In this document: piece after piece, positions 1 through 11,899 of the stretch | Position numbering within the stretch: position 1 is the stretch's first letter | Layout: each line of letters opens with the position of its first letter | NCBI GenBank assembly: GCA_021014945.1 | Contig: MU266363.1 | Location: 19,621 to 83,620 of the forward strand | Source: Leucogyrophana mollusca | Lineage: Eukaryota; Basidiomycota; Agaricomycetes; Boletales | Reading direction: 5' to 3' | DNA length: 64,000 nt | Notes under the pieces: model-generated | Databases searched by the model: none | The model's input: the letters and a program-made list of their open reading frames with translations, nothing else | Told to the model about the DNA's origin: nothing | Translations under genes and position numbers: made by a program

Positions 1-754
1 TGCTGAATGGTGTACGAGGCAGGGGGCTCCGTGAGTTGGCGCTTTGTCGATTTGAATTCAATGACAGACAGGATATCCTTCCACTGCAAGGACCTGTCTT
101 CACCTGCGGATGTATCTTTCCCTGGATTCTGCCACGCGTAGTTCGCGGCATGTTCAGACCATGCCTGCGTGGCCCACCCATCCTCGAAAGCAGCCTTGGA
201 CACTTCGGTGGGGACAATCACGACGTCGGGTTTCCGACATGTTTTTACGCCTCGATGATGTTGATAAATTAGAGATGGATCGTTCTGCTGGAAAATGATG
301 GGGTCGCCGGACTCGTCTGGAAGCCCTTGAACGCGAGTATGTCGAAGGGCGTCTAACGCGACGTTAAAGGCTGAGATCCAAGCTCTGTAACGGCCCGTCT
401 CCATCAGAGGCCTCGCGCTGACCCGCACGCGTCAGATGGCTGTATTATGGACCAGGATGTTAAGCCTCACTATTCCAGCAGATGAGTCCGGATGGCGGAA
501 GTCTTGATAGCCGCGTCGCCGCGATTTGTGCTCGTGACAGGCTGGCCGTTGCAAATAGGAAGCACGGCTTGAAGACAGCGATCTCGTAGCTCCTTTGCTG
601 GTGGCGGCTTTGTCTGATTTGGTGACGGGTGGTCAGTGGCATTTTGTTCCCAGCAGCGTTGCAAAAGGACGTCCAACAGGGAATCGATGTCGCAAATCTG
701 AGTGCTCTCTGCGTCGCGAGCCATCCAAGGGCCATTGATCAGATGCATATACAT
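1..754 (-). CDS. FunK1-type fungal protein kinase, N-terminal part (cut by left edge)
   Basis: Two exons are visible: 754-471 and 417 to beyond base 1, joined by a GTGAGG...CAG intron that keeps the frame. The second exon is open to the window edge. Its translation has the signature of the region before the kinase core in fungal FunK1-family kinases: a KPDVVIVPTE strand, a tryptophan-rich stretch, then WKDILSVIEFKSTK near the left edge. The kinase catalytic motifs themselves would lie to the left and are not visible, so the activity is inferred from the family. The start is uncertain: ATG at 754 or 748 opens this frame, but FunK1 proteins often have a longer N-terminus that could sit in a further upstream exon. 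These genes are highly expanded and variable in Agaricomycetes. Confidence 0.6.
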
Positions 755-1329
755 AAGTTATGAGCGCGACGCACCGGACCCAGGCATACTCGATGTGGCC
801 GTTCCTCGCGGGTGACTTGGCGGATACCAACATTGTTGCGAACAACATGCACCCACAACATTGAACAGACTCAGCGGCTGAGACAGTTCCCGGACTCTGT
901 CCAAAAGCGCGCCACGACAACACGCCGTCGAGCACGTGCTTTTATTTCCTTTCTCAGCTACAGCCCCCAATCACAACGTAGAACCTCACGATTAATACAA
1001 GTTAATGTTCTTCGGCTTGCCCATATTCAAGCTGGTCACAACTATCCTGCCTCAGAACAGGAAGAACCAGTGGCTCTTGAGCTTGAGCAGTAACGATACC
1101 TGTACAAGGCTTACTTGCACCGCCGTCCAACCGCCGTCCGATCAGTTGATGGCACCCGCGGTGGCGAAGACAGGCCGTGTCACGGGCAGGGACATCCCTC
1201 TGGTGGGGTGTACACTACGTCGCGAAGCGGAAGACACAGGCAAAGCCCCGTCGAAGGACGTGTGTGTGCGCCTGCGTCGTGATCACTCACTGTATCCCGT
1301 AGACAGAATGCTGGGGGAGAGCCGGGGAC

Positions 1330-1409
1330 GAAGGTTGAAACCGTGTTGATTCGGATTGCGTCCTGTTTGCATTGCAGAGGCTCGAAGCCGGGCTGGGAAA
1401 CCAAGGTAC
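1330..1409 (+). repeat. diverged direct repeat, copy 1
   Basis: This block resembles 2176-2264 in the same orientation. Shared landmarks in order are a TTGAAACCGTGTTGA core, a GTCCTG..TTGCAT segment, an AGGCTCGA segment and a closing AAGGTAC. Small indels separate the landmarks, so the duplication is old. Confidence 0.6.
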
Positions 1410-1690
1410 GAGAGCCGCCCATGTTTGATCTTCCACCTGCACGACTCCAGGATGGCGGATATGATGCATAGTCGATAACGGAACATCGAAAACAACAGAG
1501 TCACCCAGTACTACGGAATGCAACGCCGGCCCGCACGGATGCCGATTACAGCAAAGATAAGAATCCAATATGTATGCAACGAAGATACAACTTACTAACA
1601 CAAAATTACAGCTTGGCAGAAACGTTTCACGAGTCTGCCCGTCCCCGCGATGATACCCTCCGCCTCCCTCCCAATCTCGATCCTCCCTAA

Positions 1691-1780
1691 GAGCTCCTGG
1701 CACGTCGGTATACCCTCGACGAGCTCCCGACACGTCGGTATACCCGCCACGAGCTCCTAGCACGCCGGAAAGCCCGACCG
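1691..1780. repeat. 30-bp tandem repeat, three copies
   Basis: Three consecutive units start at 1691, 1721 and 1751. Each begins with GAGCTCC and carries a CACGYCGG core about 10 bases in. The first two copies are closest; the third is more diverged towards its end. This is a short minisatellite and it explains the repeated residues seen in the open frame across it. Confidence 0.85.
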
Positions 1781-2175
1781 GGATCGCGTCCACATCTCGT
1801 GCTCCCGTGCTCCGAATCCCCCTTTTCAGCACTGCCCCCCTCACGCCGGATACCAGGTCGCGCAGGTCGGGGGGTTGTGCGCTGCTCGGAGGCGACGGCC
1901 GGCGTAGAGACGGAGTTCTTGAACACGCGTGCGGAGGCCTCGAACGCACGCGCAGAGTCCTCGACCACGCGTAGCCGATAGTTTTATCGAATCAACTCGA
2001 AGCTCCGTAGGATCAATGTACGCGGACATAGCTGCAGTCACGGCGTCTCTTTGACCGGGTGTATGAATGTCACGATGTGGAGGGCTCCATCGAGAGACAT
2101 CTCCGTGGGCCTGCATCGTTGTAACTGACAGCACCTCGAACGATGTCTTAGACCAGATGACAAGGGAGAAGGGAT

Positions 2176-2264
2176 GAAGTTTGAAACCGTGTTGACTCCA
2201 ACGTCCTGATTGCATAAATCTTGCGAAGGCTCGACTCGAAAGCCAAAGTGGTAAATCAAGGTAC
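2176..2264 (+). repeat. diverged direct repeat, copy 2
   Basis: Second copy of the block at 1330-1409, about 845 bases further on, with the same ordered landmarks and a slightly longer spacing before the closing AAGGTAC. No coding potential is shared between the copies. Confidence 0.6.
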
Positions 2265-3115
2265 GTTCATTCCTTGTCACTGGAACTCCTTACAGTGTTA
2301 TTTTGCATCGACTGAAGCCCGTTAAATGCACTATATACTATCAATTGATGCGATGTCATCGAGTCCCAGCCGGAAGTCGCGAGAACGTGAGTATAGTAGG
2401 GGGAGGCAAGATTGGGCAAGGTACAATGGGATCCGAGTCCTCGTGAATGTCCTCAGACGTGTCTCGGAGGCCATCCAGTGGACCACTACTCAATATTCAT
2501 GACCGGCGCGAATGCATGAGAAGTGCTGTTGCGACCGAAAGACAGCGAAACGGATGCTCGTTGAAAGCGGTATACATTGTGAAGGGCACTGGGGTACGCG
2601 TCGAGGATGAAGAGTGGTTGTGGGGGCTTTCCTACTCGAACTGGGTAGAGATGTGTGGACTGTTTGACTTGTGGATTTATGGTCCCATACAGCTGTGCCG
2701 GGTGAGATCACTTCAGCTTACCGGGATATGCTTTTGCATGTACTAGTACAACTGGCTAACATGTAATGATCGGTACTGGTCTAGAGTGTCTGCGAGAGGG
2801 ATAGCATGACAACAAATCATTATCTAACAATAAAATAATCCCATCGTTAACCAGTACTATGTTGTTGGGTTATACAGGCGAGGTAGTATCATAATGGTGG
2901 GGGTATCATTGGGGAATGAGAGCAAAGCGCATGTTCATATGGGGAAAGCGTGAACAAGATAGCTTGTAGATAAACATGAGGCATATAACAAGATCGGAAT
3001 CAGCAGTGCGTGAAAATGCGACAAGCAAGGTCAAAACTCGAAAAAGAGACGCGATGCAACATGAGGTGTGGAGGGGTTTGGCCGTCCATGGGATATTAAA
3101 GCCGTCGCGGGATAG

Positions 3116-4528
3116 TTATAGGGCGGTGGACTGACCACCGGCGCTCATCTCGTTCATGATGCGTAAAAATGCCTCCAGTTGTTCCGGGGTTAGCTGGCCG
3201 TCAGAAGGAAGGGTGGTAGAGTCGGCCGCTTCTGGACTGGTGAATGGCAAAGTACTCTCGTGGGCAGCTGTGTCCACAGAGACGAGCACTGGGGAGTGAC
3301 ATGCGGTGCCTTGGGTGGGATCGTCGAGGTCAACCGATTCCGCGGGCCAGGAATCATCGCTTGCGGTAGTGGTGTCTCCGGACGGCGCACCGGGCCGCTC
3401 AATGACCCAGTTCTCCTTCTTGCGCGATGCGAACGGTTTTTTGGGGCCCTTGCAGCTCCGTCCCCTAAGGTGCCGCTTTACCGCATCCGTGCGGGCAAAG
3501 CTACGAGTGGAGGAGAGCCGTTAGTCCGGGTGTAAATAATGAGCACCGCAAACTCACAAGTGACCACAGCTGGGGCACGGGACGCGCAGCTCTTTACGAT
3601 GGGTGGCCATGTGCCGCGTCAGATTTCCGCTGACGACCTTCCCACAGAGTGGGCAGGTTTTACCACCAGCATTCAATTTTGTCATCCCGCCATCGATGGT
3701 GGTGGCTTTTTTGTTCTGGGACGAATCGTTAGTTCTTGGTATTAGGTAGCGGCGAGGTTATTGACTCACGTATGGCCTACGGGGACGTTGAGTCGGGGGT
3801 GCGTCAAGATATCCGACGTCAGGCGAAGAATCCTCTGCGGGAAGGTTGTCCATGGTGGACGCATCGGAAAAGGATGCACTAACATCGTATGGAGGGGGAG
3901 GGGAGGGGTCTGAGGATGAGGATGAGGATGAACTGGCGGGGCTGGGCGGGGCCCCTGGAGTATACTGCGCTCCGTCTTGACCATGGCTGATGCTTGGGGT
4001 AGAGCCGTACCCTTGCGGATATGTATTGTAGGCGACAGGAATGCTTGCGGGGATGGCATAGTTCACGGGATAGGCGAGCGTATTATTGTTCTGTGGACTC
4101 TGCTGCAACGTCACCGGCGAGATGTACGTCGTTGAGTCAGGAGCCGGTGGGTACTTGGACGCGAGATAAGGTACTTGTACTTGCTGCGAGATCACAGCTG
4201 GGGCCTGATATATAGGCTGCACGCTGCCATTTTGCGCGTAGAAGAACTGCTGAGATGTGGCATTGGGGTATGCAAACGGCCATTTCGTGGGATCGTTGAT
4301 CGCCTGCTGGAAGATCGTCCCGGGGGCAGAAAATAGGGTGCCTGGATACGCGCCGCCGGTAAACGCGTTTGTGGAGGGTTGAGTAGTCAGAGAAGCCAGA
4401 TTGACGAGAGGGGGGTGGGTGGCAGAGGATGATATAGGATACAACTGTTGAGGCGCCTGCGCCGCCGTGGGGTATTGCATGGACCCACCGGTAGGGTATT
4501 GGTAGACAGAAGGGCGATAGTGAGACAT
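3116..4528 (-). CDS. C2H2 zinc-finger protein
   Basis: Three exons (4528-3770, 3715-3558, 3500-3116) give 433 residues in frame. The first about 250 residues are low-complexity, rich in Tyr, Gln, Pro and Ser, with a poly-Ser run and no fold I can name. Near residue 275 comes a compact finger CPLCGKVVSGNLTRHMATH (10 residues between the second Cys and the first His), followed by a second Cys-Cys-His-Cys finger CPSCGHFFARTDAVKRHL that is split by the second intron. A basic patch and an acidic, Ser/Thr-rich tail follow. This arrangement suggests a nuclear DNA-binding regulator with a disordered activation-like N-terminus; target and process cannot be told. The ATG at 4528 is preferred over an upstream in-frame alternative because it starts the Tyr/Pro-rich region directly. 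Confidence 0.8.
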
Positions 4529-5991
4529 GACAAGACGGTGGCTTTCGAGGGTCAAAGCGCGTGGGGGAATACAAGAGGCAATTTTGCGTCTGCGGCTGAT
4601 AAATCTAAGAGTTGTGATTTAGAACGCGGTGGTAAGGTTTGCTACCTTCGAGACGCTGGTCTTTATACCAGCGCGAGGTGCCCGCTTTGAAAACCACGAA
4701 TTTTGGACTTGCCTTCTTCGGCGTGGCGGAGTCCACAGCAAAGTCTATTATGCATGCCAAAGCGCGTCCGCTGAGTTTGTTTTGTTAATGCCCCTTCGAA
4801 CAACCTCACCAAATCTGGAATTTCTCCGTGGACGGGACCATGACATTGTCCTCGCGCTTGCTAACTCGTGGCAAAGGAATTGCCCAGTGCATGAGTGACA
4901 GTTTCCAAAATGGGTCCAGACAATGTAGGCGTTGGGCGGTTGTGGATGCCGATGCGTTTTATTGGCCCCTGGGGGCATGATATCGCCGGGCAACGTCGTC
5001 GCCTTACTTTGTTCCGCACGGGGGTTCCGAACTCTTGGCGTGATTCAAAGGTTTGGGAATATACCAGCCACTTTGGAGTTGTTTTCTGCTCCCAACCCTC
5101 GACTCGGGCTGTCTAGAGGTCTGAAACGCCTTTTTAACGCGCCAAGAAGGATAGTACTCGTCAATTTTCGCCGAAGAAACAACCACTTTCTCTATAGTGA
5201 GAGACGACGAGGAGCTACGGATGATGTCAGCGCTACAACCTCGTGAAGGCCAGAATAAACACCTATCCGGCTTACCGAACGATAAAGTATATTGACCCTA
5301 CAAGTACACATGGGTGAGCAGGAATCCCATTCTTGCATGCCAGTGCTACGCTTCATGTTTTTGTGGAAGATAAGTCGGTGATGCTGACATAGGGGCGGCG
5401 AGGGACATCCGCCTCAGCTTTACGCTCAGAGGCAAATGATAATTCGCCTGGAAAGTGGACGCTTGAATGTTTGAGGATTTTTGAGACCTTTAATGCATGG
5501 ATGTGTAAGGAGAGCAACAGATTGGTTGTGATGAGCATAACTGGACACACCTCTGTCTTCCATAAAAGAAAATGGAGCACGAGCACGAGCACGAATACAG
5601 GTTCGTACGATTCAAGTCGCCGGAGACCCCGTTACCACGGCATTCTGCCTCGAGCACTCACGATAACAAAGGACGAAGAAATAATGACATTTGACACCAG
5701 CATAGGATCGTGGGTCGTGCTCGAGCGCCGGAAGCAACATATGGTACATATTGCACTAGGCAACGGATGGTGTCTGTGAGTATCGAGTACTTCAGTCCCC
5801 GATGGATACATATCCAGACGCTGGCGTCTAAGTATAATCCGCAAATAAGCATTGGGAGGGATTGAGAAGGGTTCGAAACTCCTACCGCTGCACCGACCAT
5901 CCGTGGACTTGTGGCTCTGGATGACCGCAATCCCCCCTAGCACGTTCCCCGTGATCCCTGGCTTATCAGCGCCCTTCCAACTGAAGAATGC
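4529..5991. other. intergenic, no gene seen
   Basis: The short open frames on both strands show no domain, no plausible splice chain and no codon-level signal. The right part of the stretch before base 4900 would carry the promoter of the zinc-finger gene. Confidence 0.5.
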
Positions 5992-7426
5992 CTACATGTG
6001 ATTATGATCCACCTCCCCGTATTCTTGAAGCATCGCCAGATTCCGACCCAACTCGCGGCGAATGTTCGCAATTTTGAGGTCTGCGAACATGAAACCGCAA
6101 AGAATCCCTTCGTTCCTTTTTCTGGTCTCTAGCCAGGAGTAATATCTGGGGAAAGAGCTCGTTGACCATATATGTCGGTAGCCCAAAGTAAGATATCGAA
6201 GATCAGGCCAAACCGCTACCACTGGGGCAAATCCCCAGAAATGCGGATTCCCGTTCTCTGTGACAGTCAAGCGAGGAAATGCTCTGGAGAATACTTGATA
6301 AACTCCTCTTGGGGAGACAACGTTGTGGAGGGTGAGCACCCAGAAATTGGGAAATCGTGGAGAGATATGTTTGATGAATACCGTTATGCCATCTTCATGC
6401 ATCTCCCAGTTTGTCAATTCAAGAGTATGACGAGCTGGAGCGAGAAGAGAGTCGAGAGGGCAGTGTAACGCTGGGCTTGCCTATGGTTGACGTCCTTTCC
6501 AGTATGAGAGCCCGAAAGCGGGGGAGGGAGGACCGTATAGATATTCAATCGAGATGCCGTCCAGCGTGAGACTCTAAACTGTTGGCGAGGCGTCAATTAG
6601 TTTCCAAATTGATCGGGTGCTACGAAACCATCTCGGAATTTAACCTCGGTAAGGGTGAAGGCATTCCAGCGATCAAAAGCCTGCGAGGTTGATGTGACTT
6701 GGCATAGCAGCGACACTGCATGGCCGGAGTTTAAGGCAATCAAAGCGGTGATCCGATGTATGGAGGGGAAGGCGGTAAGATGACAATCAGGTTCAAGTGG
6801 ACCGTCGATAACATTGTGCGAGAACCGCCCTGGATGGAGACCCTAATAGGCATATTGGCGGGTCTGCGGAGGCACGCTTCAAGGTAGTTGTTACGCAGTT
6901 TCTTTGGGATGACGAGGATGTGAGTCCAGATAGAGAGTGCGGTGATCACGAGCTCCCGTCGCGACACATGCGAGATGGTGATGATGTAGTGCTCATATAC
7001 GCAGTAAGTAGGCCGTGCCCATGTTCCTTGTCTTCAGTTGGGTCGTTCCAGAGCTGGAGAGTTTCCGTTTCCTTGCCAGTGAAGCAGGCGAGAAGAATCA
7101 GGAAGAATGTCGTCGGGAAGACGGTGAATCGGAACCACCAGATACAATTCTTCTCCTTGTCGCGATGGCTTGCACGCCAGCGATGGTCGAACTTGCTCAA
7201 TGCGAGCGAACACGTCGTCCTCTGAATCTTCGAGCTCCAGGACCTCATTTCGACGCAGGCTGTCGACGAGAGTGCTCCTTTGCCATCCATCGGACATCCC
7301 GTACTCGAGACAGCTTGGTACCGGCGAATAAGCTCGGTCAAGCCCGAATAATACGGGTAACCAGTGCACAATGCGCATTCTGTGAGACAAGGTCAGCTGG
7401 GGGTCGACATCAAAGTTAGGAACCAC
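5992..7426 (-). pseudogene. F-box-like gene broken by frame changes
   Basis: Reading the minus strand from 7426, one frame carries a heptad-like segment and then an F-box core, HRLPDDIL, near 7110. Immediately after this the F-box-like continuation (LLACFTGKETETLQLW) is only found in a second frame. The typical following segment, ISHVSRRELVITALSIWTHI, sits in a third frame near 6960. Further down, LRR-like sequence (PDLRYLTLGY) occurs near 6190. No GT-AG introns that I can place repair these frame changes, so I call a decayed or mis-assembled F-box/LRR gene. F-box proteins recruit substrates to SCF ubiquitin ligases. The limits are approximate. Confidence 0.5.
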
Positions 7427-7900
7427 TTGACATCAGCCTTGGTAGCTACGACATTGAGAACTCTGGGCGAAATCCAAGCTTGAGCTTCGACGTCGTTGGA
7501 AGACCAAAGCAGTGGCGAGGAATCTGTGGGAAAAATTGATGCCTGTTCGTTCTGTGCATCTCTCGTCGATCCCCCAGCCAGGCCCCCGGCGCCAGAGCGC
7601 ACTTGGAGAAGTACATAGTACCGCAGACCTCCGGGAGACACCACGATACCCAGGCTTAGATTCGAGAGAAACTTCTCGTTTGATAACCATCGAAAGAACG
7701 TTCGAGGAAAATGCCCGGGGTAAATTACATCCTATACTGACTAGTAAATATGGTAGTGCTACAGCCTGATATGACTATTCGAGCAAACGGGAATGGGAGG
7801 TCTATGTGCAATGAGGGAGTGGAGAGTAGAACGCTGCGTGGTGGGGGTGGAGTCTCGTGGGGATAGGATATGCCGGTGTCAGAAGCCAGCCTGAGCGGCA

Positions 7901-9274
7901 CTACGATGAGGTCGACGACGCCGACGACCCTTTCCACCACTTGCCAACCTTGGCGGTAGTGTACCGCATGCTCTTGCCCACGCCCGCGCTTACAATGCCT
8001 TTGAGAGACTGTACCGTCGCAGGATATCGTACCACCTTACTCATCTCTGCCGGATTATCCATGTCAGCGCTGGTAGGCAGAAGATACACGGTAAACCACA
8101 ACACTGACCTGCATGTAAGATCTGCGGAAGGTGCTCGTCCCCGGCCACGCGTAACCAGTACGCACTCTCATCCGCCTCCCTCGGCGGACCTCTTCCTTCT
8201 GCTCGCTCATGGACCCGACTTAGCAGGCCCTCAGGCAACTTCTTCAGATGCGCTGCCCTCGCATGTGCGCTTGTATCCTGCTCAATCTGCCCGCTATTCA
8301 CACCCCATCGCACCCCCGGTAACCCCTGCGCAAGCCTCCAATAAAGCTCCCTAAATTGCTCCTCTTGCTTGGCGACCATGTTCTCCACCTTACCACGGTT
8401 CTCAGCGGGTAGAACCATGCGCGGATCACCTGCATAGGAGATACCTGCGATGGTACTGAAGAGTTGACGCTGGGTGAAGGAGCTGGGGAGGGAGAGGAGC
8501 GCGGTACGCAATGCGGAGGCGAGGTTGACCTGTTGGGTTAGGCGTACGCGTGCGTCATCTTTGATGATGCGGAGGGGCTTGTGCATGCGTCCGGCGAGGT
8601 ATAAAGTGCGCCAGTTGAGTAAATCGGCGCAAAGTGTGTCAACAGTAGTTACTCCATATTTAATATTCTAACAACGAATGAGTGGAGGACTAAGGAGAAG
8701 CGAATATATGGGTACGTACAACGCCTTTCATGGGTACGAAGGTGTTGAACCAGAGCCCTGGGCCGTACTCCTGTACCTTGGACACAAACGACGATCCAAG
8801 TGCGCGTGCGTGGAGCGGATAATGACTCGGATGCTGGTGCATATTGATTGAGTGCCAGTGATCCGGGTGCGTCACAGCGAATATAAAATCCAGCATCGGA
8901 CCGTCTGCAGCATTCACTTTCCTTTCAGGGCTGCCATACCCACTCTGCTCAAAGACACCAGAGCCATAGGCGAACGCATACCGAATTGGGGCGTCGAAAG
9001 ACGCCACAATGTCCTCAAGAAGCGCTCGTGTGGAGTTGGACACTGGGAGGAGCTGGTTCCGCCCGAATGAGGGCGGGAGCGTCGGTAGCGCCTGGCGGTG
9101 ATGTTGGACTGCCGGTCGCGGCCGAGGATGCAGGCGCGAAGGACGGGCCTTATTCGCATCAGGTTTGGGGGGAAGTGGGGGAGGAGGAATGTGCGTGTGA
9201 GTGGCGGATTCGGTCGTCAGTGCGCGCGCGAGTGACGGGACACGGCGAGACGATGAGCGGGCGGTTGAGATCAT
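7901..9274 (-). CDS. TAM41: TAM41, mitochondrial phosphatidate cytidylyltransferase
   Basis: Three exons (9274-8720, 8667-8109, 8046-7901) give 419 residues. The enzyme makes CDP-diacylglycerol from phosphatidic acid and CTP at the matrix side of the inner membrane, the first step to cardiolipin. The N-terminus is Arg/Ser-rich and fits a mitochondrial presequence. Family hallmarks seen are FAYGSGVFEQSGY, the nucleotidyltransferase-type MLDFIFAV, then HPDHWHSINMHQHPSHY, YGPGLWFNTFVPM and, after intron 1, IKYGVTTVDTLCADLLNW. The C-terminal VQSLKGIVSAGVGKSMRYT closes the protein as in homologues. The true ATG is 9274; the open frame extends four codons upstream only from a TTG. Introns are 52 and 62 nt. 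Confidence 0.93.
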
Positions 9275-9750
9275 CGTGTGGAACAACGAGCAGGACGTGT
9301 TCTACGTCGCCAGTGATGTCGAGCAAAGCAGATCAAGATACTTACAAAGGAATGAGTGGCTTAAAGAGAAATTGGTGAGGAGCAACGATGTCGGCCGGCA
9401 TTGGTGTCAGCCAGCCACGTGGAAATCACGCTTCACGGAGGCTGTCCAAAATTGGCAATTTTAGTGTTCGAGCGCTTGCGCTTGTTCGCTCGGTCTGCCC
9501 TGGCACTGGCGCCCATGGGGAAACAATTCGGCGAACAGCAATTCGGCGGGCACTGGTGTCACATTTCTCCCTTCAAGCTTCACACTAGAGAGCTACCCAC
9601 ATCTCGATACTTTGACATCCCTTGCGTACAGCGGACCGTCGTCGTAACGAATGAGATATTCTAGATTGTGCTCAAGTCGCTCTCATCTCAAAGGCCATGA
9701 TGTGTACTCCAGTCCGCTAGGAAACGCCCTACGATGACCGACTTTCTTCA

Positions 9751-11332
9751 TCAGTTGGACGCAACGATACTCGGGGGTATCGAGGCGAATTCTACCTGGG
9801 ATGGGCGCGCCGGACCTGTGTCCTTGGACTTGTCCGCTTCGCGTATCCCAAACATGATTCGTGACCCCACGACGCCGTGCAGGACCAGCTGAAACCTACA
9901 GACGGTGGAGTTGTTAAAATTGCGCGAAACGACTCCGGTGCAGGTCCTCTGCGAGGATGCTTACATATGAAACAGCCCAAGCCATCCTCCCTCAAACTAC
10001 AAGATTAGCATCTACTGGACCAACGCTGGCACCGGATCGACGACTCACAGTGGAGGGGAAATGATAAAAAACGACGTTTACACCGGATATTACTTCGATC
10101 ATAGCAATGAGGACCGGGTTTCATTTGAGAAGTACTGAGTTTACCTAGCAGAGACGAGGAATACACCAAATTTCCCTGGCGTAATTCCCCCATTAGTCGT
10201 CCTCCCGAAGGCAAATCCGAGGCAGGCCAAACATATCCGCCATATCCCGTTGCGATAACGACCGCTAATATCATCGTCAGCCACTCTTCTTCATGGCGCT
10301 GAAAGTACCAATCAATCTCACCAAGTTCAAAAAATGTGACGCCGGTAAACACGCCTCCTGTCCATTGGTTCTTCCCTATTGACTCGACTGCACTCACCCG
10401 GGAGGGGCATGAACCAGTGGGGCCCATGTACAAGATTACCGCACTACAAAGGATAATGACGAGGCACGCTGCCTTCAATGTTCAGAGTGAAATCAGGTGA
10501 TCATCATACTCAATAGCAACAGTACCTTACCACGTAGGCCGCCATTAGAATGGCCTTCATCGTCTTCCTGTTGTGCAACAAGACAAGGGTGCGCAAGAAG
10601 AGGAGCACTGTCAGGACATTGAGTATGGATTAGATGAGACTCGAGACTTGAACAACTTTCTGTGGCGATTGTGGCAATAGCTCGCATCACTATCAGAATG
10701 AAGATACCCGTGAGATTCGTGCTTGGTCTGTTGACCTGATAGCTGCTAACCAACACCGGCCCTACTCAACGCTGTACACTGACGAACTATTCAGTGTCCA
10801 CAACGTTAACGACAGTAAACCCAGGTACCGTTTGAGTATCCTCGTGAGGTGCGAAAGCATCTAAAACAGTTCAGGGGCGTCAATGTAGGGGCAGTTTGGC
10901 GAAAGTCATAGACACCGGACTATAATTTGCAGTGATCAACTCTGTGATCGGCACGTATCGCGTCAGGACGAATAAGATATCAACGAGGTTCCAGCAGCGC
11001 CTGCTCCACACAAGACGGAGCTGGAAAAAACATTTCAGAAACAGGCAAGAGCTTGGAGACCGAGACTCACCTCGTCATCAAAAGTCAAAAGGTACTCGAG
11101 GATCTTTGCATCGTTCTTATCAGTGGAAACAATTGCATGAGATGAGTCTAACGCACCCAGAGAGCTCCAGGGGCAACTAACAGAAGTCAGCAATCTCAGG
11201 CTCACTTAGTCTAGACTGGCGCAAGCGTACGTTTACAATACTGCGGAACGTGCCTGAATGTCAGCCTTTCGTCCCGGACGGTAGATTTGAGCTTACCTGG
11301 ACAATCTGGAAGTGATACGATAGCGTGCTCAT
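9751..11332 (-). CDS. DUF6533-type multi-pass membrane protein (paralogue 1)
   Basis: Spliced by alignment to its two neighbours. Opening exons are 11332-11297, a 4-nt exon 11240-11237, 11176-11157, 11103-11071, then from 11020. Together they give the DUF6533 hallmark: LLTFDDE followed by LRLVW and a membrane helix ending TRYVPITELI. Later hydrophobic segments include LLFLRTLVLL and LVIILCSAVILYMG, and the last exon carries LHGVVGSRIMFGIRE before a TGA at 9751. Predicted size is about 290-300 residues with several membrane helices. DUF6533 proteins are abundant in Agaricomycetes and of unknown function. The donor after the fifth exon is weak in this copy (GTCCGG or GTGTCT), so one junction is uncertain. 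It is the most diverged of the three at its N-terminus (12-codon first exon against 19). Confidence 0.75.
11237..11240 (-). other. 4-nt microexon in DUF6533 paralogue 1
   Basis: TATT on the minus strand, preceded by an AG acceptor (CCGCAG) and followed by a GTAAAC donor. The same position and length occur in the other two paralogues, and only with this exon does the frame run from the first exon into the APGALW segment. Confidence 0.65.
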
Positions 11333-11899
11333 GGTCGGACTAGTGCGAAGGTAATGATCGTACTAAAATACTTCAGCCTTTATCGCCCCCGAGTATCATG
11401 GCTGATCCTGATTGAGCGATCATGATAACTTGAAGTCCCCCGCCACACCGGACATCAGCTGCATTACTAGTAGCACCCTGCCACTCCGACTGTCGGTACA
11501 TACCTCATCGCGGCGAGCGCTCCCGTCTGTCCACTATTAAGGCAGTGGCTGTCCGGTGGCAGAACTTCCGCAGAAGTGGGCGGGTAGATCTTCGTTGGCA
11601 TGTGGACCGACATTGCTGAGCCAAGTCAATGCGCCACTGCCGCAGGCCTCGTAAGAGCTTGCGGGGAGTGAGAGGTGCTATCTCCGACCCTGATGCTGTC
11701 TCGGCCAATAGCGGTGGGTACCCAGATACTCAGGGGCAGAACACATACGACCACGAAACGGCAAGGTGGTGGCAACGACCCGAGATCCTCGGCCGACTAC
11801 AACGGAGTGAGAACCTGCTGCCACACCAGATGGAAAGTAGCTGCCCGGCGGTAGAAGTGAACGCATAGTTGGTATCGGTGGCGAGGGCCATTTAACTCC
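11333..11899. other. intergenic, no gene seen
   Basis: Upstream region of DUF6533 paralogue 1 and downstream of the small frame at 11900-12423. Open frames on both strands are short and Arg-rich, without domain or splice support. Confidence 0.45.

Larger units (their letters stand above)
755..3115. other. gene-poor stretch
   Basis: I find no convincing gene here. The long minus-strand open frame over 1287-1949 has biased, repeat-driven composition and no recognisable domain. The stretch holds a 30-bp tandem repeat (1691-1780) and a diverged duplicated block (1330-1409 and 2176-2264), both listed separately. Confidence 0.5.

Noticed and set aside
1287..1949. 220-residue open frame on the minus strand
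   Set aside because: It runs across the 30-bp tandem repeat, has Arg/Gly/Ser-biased composition, no domain, and no ATG-centred support.
5865..5885. GGTTCGAAACTCC resembling a tRNA T-arm
   Set aside because: No matching acceptor stem, D-arm or anticodon arm could be folded around it.
8986..9378. Open frames antisense to the first TAM41 exon
   Set aside because: Shadow frames over a well-conserved coding exon on the other strand.
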